Shown: positions 1 through 4,428 of the stretch, piece after piece | How positions within the stretch are numbered: position 1 is the first letter of the stretch | Layout of the letters: each line of letters opens with the position of its first letter | Source: Candidatus Omnitrophota bacterium | GTDB lineage: Bacteria; Omnitrophota; Omnitrophia; Omnitrophales; Danuiimicrobiaceae | DNA: 11,249 nucleotides | Direction of reading: 5' to 3' | Assembly: GCA_016206945.1 (NCBI GenBank) | Contig: JACQQP010000004.1 | Location: 1-11,249 of the forward strand | The notes under the pieces: model-generated | Databases searched by the model: none | Told to the model about the DNA's origin: nothing | What the model saw: the letters and a program-made list of their open reading frames with translations, nothing else | Program-made: the position numbers and the translations under genes

Positions 1-145
1 GCCTGGAGATGCCGCGTATAACAGGCAGTTCAAGGCTTGTTTTTCAAAGATCAAAAACACAAACAAGGGGTTTAATATTCAATAACAAACCGCTTGACGC
101 TTTACATAACAGGGGTCGGGGAAAACTCCCCGACCCCTCACCTAA
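1..145. other. Non-coding region downstream of dciA
   Basis: I see no supportable gene in these 145 bases. They hold a strong hairpin (111-138, listed separately) and a weaker AT-rich inverted repeat, CTTGTTT at 36-42 with AAACAAG at 61-67. The next gene to the left lies outside the window, so a promoter or gene end cannot be judged. Confidence 0.5.
111..138 (-). terminator. Strong hairpin after dciA, possible terminator without U-tract
   Basis: AGGGGTCGGGGA (111-122) pairs perfectly with TCCCCGACCCCT (127-138) around a 4-base loop AAAC. It begins 7 bases past the dciA stop codon in the direction of transcription, where the end of the dnaA-dnaN-dciA message would be expected. The bases that follow on the minus strand (TGTTATGTAAAG) are not a T-run, so it is not a classical intrinsic terminator. 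It may act as a 3' end stabiliser or a Rho-assisted end. The stem is certain; its role is inferred. Confidence 0.5.
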
Positions 146-445
146 TTACCGTAATTCTCCTACAAAGAATTTTACGTCCTTCACCTGTGCCTCGCCAAAT
201 TGGCCTCTCAGTCGCTTCAAAAGCACCGGTTTGTATCGCCGACTCAACTCAAAAGCCAAAGTTGAGTCGTCCACCCAGACCGTCACGCTTCCATCAGCTG
301 CAAAACGCGGTTTCGTGTGTTTCGCAAAGTCACTGCCGACAAGCCGCGGCCACAAATTGACAAGGGCAGATCTCCTTTGTTGCCACGGCTCGCTAAGTCT
401 TGCGAAAAGACTCTCCAGAATGGGCTTTAGCGGTTTGGTCTCCAC
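146..445 (-). CDS. dciA: DciA-like (DUF721) helicase loader/regulator
   Basis: A 99-residue DUF721 protein. The core carries the family pattern: a tryptophan-centred helix (NLWPRLVGSDFAKHTKPRF, about 30-48), then short beta strands (SVTVWVDDSTLAFEL) and a basic tail ending in a VKFFVGEL strand. DciA proteins load or regulate the replicative helicase DnaB in bacteria that lack DnaC or DnaI. Length is at the short end but ordinary for the compact form. GTG at 443-445 is the only reasonable start: an in-frame TAA lies two codons upstream and no other start codon precedes the core. It lies 19 bases after dnaN on the same strand, so it is probably the last gene of dnaA-dnaN-dciA. In many genomes recF sits between dnaN and this gene; here it is absent. 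Family assignment rests on the sequence pattern and context. Confidence 0.82.
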   Translation of the reverse strand: METKPLKPILESLFARLSEPWQQRRSALVNLWPRLVGSDFAKHTKPRFAADGSVTVWVDDSTLAFELSRRYKPVLLKRLRGQFGEAQVKDVKFFVGELR

Positions 446-464
446 CTTTAATTATCGGTGGTTT

Positions 465-1613
465 TTAACTTAACTGCATAGGCATGACAACGTACAAATA
501 TCCTTCTTCGCCCTTAATTAAACCTGGCTTGTCCGCGTCGGTCATTGAGAGAAGTACCTCCTCCGTCTCCAGATTCTTCAAGGCGTCCATCACATAAGTT
601 GGGTTAAAACCGATCGTCAGATCCTCGCCGGACACTTCTGCGGATATCTCCTCTTTTGCCTCTCCTAGATTGGGTGACCGCGAGGAAATGAGAAGCCGCC
701 CCTTTAGAAAATCCAACTTCACCGCCTGATTTTCTTGCGAGGTTAAGAGGGAGACCCTTCTCATCGCCGAGAGCAATTCCTCACGCTTGAGTTTCCCGGT
801 TGTTTTTTCCTCTTTCGGAACGACTTGATCGTAATTCGGAAATCTTCCTTCAATCAAACGAGAGATGAAGGTGGTCCTCGCAACCTGAAAAGCAATTTGG
901 TTTTGCCCACATTCCACGGTTACATTCTCATCGCCATCGGAGAGGGCCTTTAAAAGCTCAAGCACGGTCTTCACCGGTATGATCACCTCCACAAAAACAT
1001 CATGACCAACATCTAATTTCTTCTCGATGACCGCTAGCCTTTTCCCGTCTGTTGCGACAAAACGGAGTGTTTTGTTTTTCAGTAGAACCAAAAGCCCGTT
1101 AAGTGTATAGCGCGTTTCATCACGTGAAATAGCAAAAGAAGTAAGCGCCAAACACTGCTTCAAGTCTTCTCTTTTTAATTCAAAGGGTTGTTTCGATGCA
1201 ATCTCTGGTAATTTAGGAAAGTCTTCAGCGCCAAGACCCATAATTTTGAAGAATGACTTTGCGGTTCTTATGTTTACCGCATTATTCTTGCCAACGGCAA
1301 CCTCAACGTCACCACTCGGAATCTCTCTTATAATCTCATAGAGTTTGCGCGCAGGAACGGTAATAGAACCTTTAAGAAGCACGCTGGCTGCGCAACAAGT
1401 TTTGACACCAAGTTCCAAATCGGTTCCTGTGATCAGAATTTCGTCGGGCCCGTTCGTTTCAATGAGTATATTGTTTAATATAGGAAGGGTTGATTTCGAG
1501 CTAAGAGCTCCAACAGCTGTGGTAAGCGCTTTCAAAAAATTATCTTTTTGAACTTTTATTTGCAAGGCGTTGCTTGCTACTACTACGTTTTCTTGTTTAA
1601 GTGTAGAAGTCAT
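465..1613 (-). CDS. dnaN: DNA polymerase III beta subunit (sliding clamp)
   Basis: A 382-residue beta clamp, close to the usual length of 365-385. Three clamp domains can be followed: the first starting near KVQKDNFLKALTTAVGALSSKSTLPIL, the second around KREDLKQCLALTSFAISRDETRYTLNG, the third from LKREELLSAMRRVSLLTSQENQAVKL. The protein ends in the characteristic GYLYVVMPMQLS, which in other clamps forms part of the peptide-binding pocket. The clamp rings the DNA and tethers the polymerase and other replication proteins. The ATG at 1611-1613 adds about 18 residues before the usual N-terminus, but a clear AAGGAG (plus-strand 1623-1628, 9 bases before the ATG) supports it. It follows dnaA after 81 bases and is probably co-transcribed; I saw no convincing separate promoter in that gap. 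Confidence 0.97.
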   Translation of the reverse strand: MTSTLKQENVVVASNALQIKVQKDNFLKALTTAVGALSSKSTLPILNNILIETNGPDEILITGTDLELGVKTCCAASVLLKGSITVPARKLYEIIREIPSGDVEVAVGKNNAVNIRTAKSFFKIMGLGAEDFPKLPEIASKQPFELKREDLKQCLALTSFAISRDETRYTLNGLLVLLKNKTLRFVATDGKRLAVIEKKLDVGHDVFVEVIIPVKTVLELLKALSDGDENVTVECGQNQIAFQVARTTFISRLIEGRFPNYDQVVPKEEKTTGKLKREELLSAMRRVSLLTSQENQAVKLDFLKGRLLISSRSPNLGEAKEEISAEVSGEDLTIGFNPTYVMDALKNLETEEVLLSMTDADKPGLIKGEEGYLYVVMPMQLS

Positions 1614-1694
1614 ATTAGTAATCTCCTTTCTGATGTTAATATCGTCACAACCTGTTTGATTTAAGTAACTTATGACAATAAAAACTGTTCACAA
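1614..1694 (-). promoter_or_regulatory. dnaA-dnaN spacer with dnaN RBS and two short motifs
   Basis: The 81-base gap holds the AAGGAG ribosome-binding site of dnaN (plus 1623-1628). It also holds an interrupted palindrome TAAGTAACTTA (1662-1672), whose reverse complement recurs in the mnmG-parA gap (8143-8153). TTGTGAACA on the minus strand (1686-1694) fits the same TTRYNWACA pattern as the origin boxes upstream of dnaA. Whether either motif is bound by a protein is inference. Confidence 0.4.
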
Positions 1695-3062
1695 CTAACC
1701 CTTTTGTAGTAACATTCGAATATCTTCCACGGCTTGCTGGGTTTTGCCCCCACCACGAAACCCACGTTCAATCTTGTTGCAGGCGTGGATGACGGTTGCG
1801 TGACCCCTCCCACCAAAATAAGCTCCAATTTCGGGTAAAGAGTAGCTCGTCATATTCCGGATCAGGTACATGGCAATCTGTCTTGGGTAGGCAATGGATT
1901 TTGATCTTTTCTTAGCCCTTAAATCAGACACTTTAATTTGGAAGTAATCAGAGACACACTTTTGAATCTGATCAATCCCCAAATTACCTACCTCCTCTTT
2001 TAGCGCGTCCTTTAAAATCTCCCCCTCAACCATTTTAATGTCGACAAGTGTAGAGGTGAGAGAGGAATAAGCAACTACCCGCATCAAAGCTCCTTCTAAT
2101 TCTCTAATGTTTGACTTGATTTTATCTGCGATAAAGAAAACAACATCATTTGGAACCACCACAGTTTCACGCTCCATTTTCTTTTTCAAGATGGCCACTC
2201 GCGTCTCAAAATCTGGTGGTTGGATGTCAGCAACCAAACCCCAGGCAAATCGAGAAACCAACCGATCTTCCAACCCCGGTATTTCCTTTGGCGGTCGGTC
2301 GCTGGAGACGATTATCTGCTTGTGGGCGTCATAGAGGGTATTAAAGGTATGGAAGAACTCCTCCTGAGTGGCCTCTTTTCCCGCGATAAAGTGGATATCG
2401 TCTACCAAGAGAACGTCTGTATTTCTATATTTCGCGCGAAAGTTTGGTGTAGTTCGGTTTTGGATTGCAGAGATCAGCTGGTTGGTGAACTTTTCTCCCG
2501 ATAGGTAAACTACCTTTGCCTCGGGGTTTTTCTCGAGAATGCGATGAGCCGCACTTTGCATTAAATGGGTTTTGCCAAGGCCCACGCGCCCATAGAGAAA
2601 AAAGGGATTGTAACTCTTAGCTGGCGCATCGCTTACGGCAAGGATGGCAGCGTATGCGAAGCGATTCCCGGGACCGACAACAAAGCTTTCGAACGTATAG
2701 CGGTCGTTGAGTGAAAGCCCATCCGAAGTTGGGTTCCGATGTGTTGGGATCGCCGGAAGATTTGGTTTGTATGAGCGGTCTTGGACAATGTAACATATTT
2801 CGGGTTTTATACCTCCTATTTCGGAAACAGCACCGCGTATGATGTCTTGGTAGTGTTCCTTAAGCCAGTCGGCGTAGAATTTGTCCGGCACCTCAAGAAA
2901 TAGTTTTCCATTTTCTAGTTTTACGAAACGGGCAGGTTCGATCCATGTTTTGAAGCTCTGCTCACTCAACTCCTCTTTGATGGTCTCAAGGGCTTTCAAC
3001 CAGGGAGATTTATCAGCGGGCGTGCTGGGCGATTGGGCACCGGCGAGTTCTTTCGTATTCAT
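1695..3062 (-). CDS. dnaA: Chromosomal replication initiator DnaA
   Basis: A 455-residue DnaA with all four domains. Domain I is at about 20-90 (includes FKTWIEPARF). A short linker follows. Domain III has Walker A GRVGLGKT (158-165), Walker B LLVDDIHF (218-225), sensor I VSSDRPP, an arginine-finger region LVSRFAWGL (R271) and sensor II NIRELEGAL (R320). Domain IV is at about 365-455. DnaA-ATP binds the origin and melts it. Domain IV keeps YPRQ (392-395) and SLPEIG (408-413), but its signature is GGRGHATV (417-424) where most DnaA proteins have GGRDHTTV or GGRDHSTV, so two residues of the base-reading loop are changed. The ATG at 3060-3062 is the first possible start after an in-frame stop, and it has no Shine-Dalgarno sequence. 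A DnaA-box-like site, TTATCAACA at 3069-3077, occupies that place instead, which suggests autoregulation. Confidence 0.98.
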   Translation of the reverse strand: MNTKELAGAQSPSTPADKSPWLKALETIKEELSEQSFKTWIEPARFVKLENGKLFLEVPDKFYADWLKEHYQDIIRGAVSEIGGIKPEICYIVQDRSYKPNLPAIPTHRNPTSDGLSLNDRYTFESFVVGPGNRFAYAAILAVSDAPAKSYNPFFLYGRVGLGKTHLMQSAAHRILEKNPEAKVVYLSGEKFTNQLISAIQNRTTPNFRAKYRNTDVLLVDDIHFIAGKEATQEEFFHTFNTLYDAHKQIIVSSDRPPKEIPGLEDRLVSRFAWGLVADIQPPDFETRVAILKKKMERETVVVPNDVVFFIADKIKSNIRELEGALMRVVAYSSLTSTLVDIKMVEGEILKDALKEEVGNLGIDQIQKCVSDYFQIKVSDLRAKKRSKSIAYPRQIAMYLIRNMTSYSLPEIGAYFGGRGHATVIHACNKIERGFRGGGKTQQAVEDIRMLLQKG

Positions 3063-3068
3063 ATCAGT

Positions 3069-3154
3069 TTATCAACAGCTTGCTAACAGGCAAGGTAAGA
3101 GAAATTAAATGGAAGCGCAATAGTTACAAACATATTGTAAACATGTTATATACA
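3069..3154 (+). repeat. Array of five helically phased DnaA-box-like 9-mers
   Basis: TTATCAACA (3069-3077), TTGCTAACA (3080-3088), TTACAAACA (3124-3132), TTGTAAACA (3135-3143) and TTATATACA (3146-3154) all fit TTRYNWACA and face the same way. Their starts differ by 11, 44, 11 and 11 bp, so they lie on one face of the helix. The first is one base from the standard DnaA box TTATCCACA. Binding by this DnaA is inferred from position and from the changed recognition loop of the protein. Confidence 0.6.
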
Positions 3155-3252
3155 GCCAACCGCTTCGACAACTCGTCCTCGGATCAAACCGTAACTATGG
3201 TTTAAAATGATTCGTTATCCGGTTTACGCAGGAGTTTGAGAAAGCGAAGAAT

Positions 3253-3281
3253 ATTATAGCCGTGAATCCATGTAATTCCAG
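3253..3281 (-). promoter_or_regulatory. Candidate dnaA promoter
   Basis: On the minus strand a perfect -10 TATAAT (plus-strand 3253-3258) follows a weak -35 CTGGAA (3 of 6) after 17 bases. Transcription from it would cross the DnaA-box-like array about 190 bases before reaching dnaA, an arrangement that suits autoregulation. The -35 is poor, so this is a candidate only. Confidence 0.35.
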
Positions 3282-3373
3282 TATTATTTTTCATGGAAAG
3301 GAGCGGCGGTCTTTTTTGAGTGGGAAATCAAGGATTTTGAGAACGACCGAGAAAGAGGACGTGAGGCCGGTTC

Positions 3374-3401
3374 TTGACTTAAGGTCGCGTTCTGTTATAA
3401 T
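3374..3401 (+). promoter_or_regulatory. rpmH operon promoter
   Basis: A near-perfect housekeeping promoter: -35 TTGACT (3374-3379), 16-base spacer, -10 TATAAT (3396-3401). The transcript would start near 3408 and lead into rpmH at 3454, then rnpA and yidD. Confidence 0.8.
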
Positions 3402-3453
3402 CGCGCGAAATTTAGTTTCCCCCCAAGGACGAGAAAGGTAGCCTGCCACCACA

Positions 3454-3591
3454 ATGAAGCGGACATATCAGCCATCAAAGCGGAAGCGGCGAGGAAAGCA
3501 CGGGTTTCTTCAACGGATGAGAACGCGGGGCGGCCAGAATATTCTGAAGCGAAGGCGAAGGAAAGGGCGCGCGCGTTTAACGCCGGTATGA
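3454..3591 (+). CDS. rpmH: 50S ribosomal protein L34
   Basis: A 45-residue, very basic protein beginning MKRTYQPSKRKRRGKHGF and continuing with the L34 core QRMRTRGGQNILKRRRRKGRARL. The length and the MKRTYQPS start are typical of bacterial L34, a component of the large ribosomal subunit. A strong promoter lies about 50 bases upstream of the transcript start to gene interval (3374-3401). The Shine-Dalgarno candidate (AAAGG near 3435-3439) is weak and rather distant. The stop codon overlaps the rnpA start as ATGA (3588-3591), so the two genes are translationally linked. This is the conserved rpmH-rnpA pair found beside most bacterial origins. Confidence 0.97.
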   Translation: MKRTYQPSKRKRRGKHGFLQRMRTRGGQNILKRRRRKGRARLTPV

Positions 3592-3959
3592 CCGGGGCAA
3601 GAAAATCTTTCCGTAAATCAGAGCGTTTGAAAAATGCATTGCAGTTTCGTTCCATTTTGAGAGCGGGTTCTCATTTCCAGGAGAATGGAATTGGTGTTTA
3701 TTTTTCGGATGCAGGTTTTGGGAAAGGCAGTCGCTTAGGAATAATTGTGAGTCGACGCGTCTTGCGAAACGCGACAGCGCGAAACCGGATGAAACGGATC
3801 GTACGGGAGTTCTTTCGACTCAGAAAAAGCGGATTTAGAAGAGGCTACGATGTTGTGGTGAAATTTATGGCTAGCAGCAACTCCTTTCAGTCAAATAACT
3901 TGAGGCGAACGCTCGGCCGTCTTTTTGAACGAGCAGGAGTGTTTGGTGCGGACGCCTAG
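3588..3959 (+). CDS. rnpA: Ribonuclease P protein component
   Basis: A 123-residue RNase P protein, the usual length. It contributes to 5' maturation of tRNAs by helping the catalytic RNA bind the precursor. The diagnostic RNR motif is present as RNRMKRIVREFFR (65-77), preceded by the hydrophobic strand RLGIIVSRRV and followed by the strand YDVVVKF. The N-terminus has the usual basic start (RKSFRKSERLKN). The start ATG overlaps the rpmH stop as ATGA and has no independent Shine-Dalgarno, so translation probably depends on coupling with rpmH. The RNase P RNA gene is not in this window. Between this gene and yidD there is an inserted palindromic repeat, whereas in many genomes the two genes nearly overlap. 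Confidence 0.96.
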   Translation: MTGARKSFRKSERLKNALQFRSILRAGSHFQENGIGVYFSDAGFGKGSRLGIIVSRRVLRNATARNRMKRIVREFFRLRKSGFRRGYDVVVKFMASSNSFQSNNLRRTLGRLFERAGVFGADA

Positions 3960-3992
3960 CAGTTTGAGTCGCTTGATTTTGTCACGCCGCGG

Positions 3993-4024
3993 TTCGGCAA
4001 GCTCACCGCCCCGAGCGAAGTCGA
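3993..4024 (+). repeat. REP-like palindromic repeat, copy 1 (rnpA-yidD spacer)
   Basis: TTCGGCAAGCTCA (3993-4005), 7 bases, then GAGCGAAGTCGA (4013-4024). The arms can pair (GCTC with GAGC inside, an outer stem with wobble pairs, and an internal bulge). Copy 2 at 9253-9284 has the same 13-7-12 layout and orientation, with 10 of 13 and 11 of 12 arm bases identical. As I recall, TTCGAC...GTCGAA palindromes of this type are common in many bacterial genomes and behave like REP elements. The repeat holds no stop in the yidD frame, so the open frame runs back to a TTG at 3925 inside rnpA. Confidence 0.65.
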
Positions 4025-4059
4025 GGGGCTCACCACTGGTAAGGAGCAAGATTGAAAGT

Positions 4060-4302
4060 GTGAGTTCACAATTTCAACCGCGTCGAAGTACAAGGGTCCT
4101 ATTTGCGTTTATGATTTGCTCGTATCAAGGCTTGATCTCCCCATTCTTAGGTGAGCGATGCCGATTTTTTCCTTCTTGTTCTGAATATGGGCGTGAGGCG
4201 GTCCGAACGTACGGGTTCTTCACGGGTCTCTTAAAGTCGGTCGCTCGGCTGCTCCGTTGTCATCCCTTCCACCCCGGCGGTTACGATCCGGTTTGTAAAT
4301 GA
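4060..4302 (+). CDS. yidD: Membrane protein insertion efficiency factor YidD
   Basis: An 80-residue YidD. The family core is clear: SYQGLISPFLGERCRFFPSCSEYGREAVRTYGFFTGLLKSV..LLRCHPFHPGGYDPV, with the conserved CRFxPSCSxY cysteines and the HPGGxDP end. YidD helps YidC-dependent insertion of membrane proteins and is a small protein attached to the inner membrane. I place the start at GTG 4060, about 13 bases after AAGGAG (4041-4046). This gives an N-terminus matching the family length; the open frame extends to a TTG at 3925, but that stretch is rnpA end plus a repeat. The stop codon touches the 5' strand of a folded leader that covers the whole gap to yidC, so yidD translation may control yidC (see findings). 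Confidence 0.92.
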   Translation: MSSQFQPRRSTRVLFAFMICSYQGLISPFLGERCRFFPSCSEYGREAVRTYGFFTGLLKSVARLLRCHPFHPGGYDPVCK

Positions 4303-4428
4303 TCCCATCACCTGCTTTAAAAGAGCGCAGTACTTTAAGCTCAGGCGCTCTTTTATCTCTATCAGAGATTGTGCCATTTCATCGCTCGATGATCCAAATG
4401 AAATGGCAGAAAAAGCAGGTGGTGGGAT
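4302..4428 (+). promoter_or_regulatory. Structured four-way-junction leader of yidC
   Basis: Nearly every base of the yidD-yidC gap can pair. P1 closes the structure: ATCCCATCACCTGCTT (4302-4317) with AAGCAGGTGGTGGGAT (4413-4428), 16 pairs including one G·U. Inside are P2 TAAAAGAGCGC (4318-4328) with GCGCTCTTTTA (4345-4355), P3 TCTCT (4356-4360) with AGAGA (4364-4368), and P4 TGCCATTTCAT (4372-4382) with ATGAAATGGCA (4398-4408). The 3' strand of P1 contains the yidC ribosome-binding site AGGTGG (4417-4422) and the AU of its start codon, so the fold should block yidC translation. P2 followed by TTTTATCTCT also resembles an intrinsic terminator. A mobile element with terminal inverted repeats is an alternative, but no target duplication is visible. 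Pairing is seen; function is inferred. Confidence 0.65.

Larger units (their letters stand above)
3063..3453. other. oriC: Probable replication origin (oriC), divergent intergenic region
   Basis: A 391-base gap between divergently transcribed dnaA and rpmH, the classical location of a bacterial oriC. All genes to the left run left and all genes to the right run right, as expected if replication starts here. I see no full-consensus TTATCCACA. Instead there are five same-strand 9-mers fitting TTRYNWACA at 3069, 3080, 3124, 3135 and 3146, all multiples of 11 bp apart. Nearby DNA (about 3100-3155) is AT-rich and may include the unwinding element. The right part holds the rpmH promoter (3374-3401) and a possible dnaA promoter (3253-3258 for its -10). 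No gene is visible. The origin call is inference from context and motifs. Confidence 0.75.

Noticed and set aside
9..473. A 154-codon open frame on the plus strand
   Set aside because: It lies antisense to the well-supported DUF721 gene and the dnaN end, has no protein-like pattern, and is a shadow of those genes.
3215..3223. TTATCCGGT as a standard DnaA box
   Set aside because: Only 6 of 9 match TTATCCACA, it is off the 11-bp phase of the array, and it lacks the ACA end.
3395..3655. An 86-codon minus-strand frame across rpmH and rnpA
   Set aside because: It is antisense to two conserved genes with clear products.
3925..4059. YidD starting at TTG 3925 (125 residues)
   Set aside because: The extra N-terminal part is translated from the rnpA end and a REP-like repeat and does not resemble YidD. 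GTG 4060 with AAGGAG upstream gives the family length.
4403..4426. YidC starting at ATG 4403
   Set aside because: There is no Shine-Dalgarno, it lies in the arm of an inverted repeat, and the residues before MSSEKRFF are not membrane-anchor-like. ATG 4427 is favoured, though not proven.
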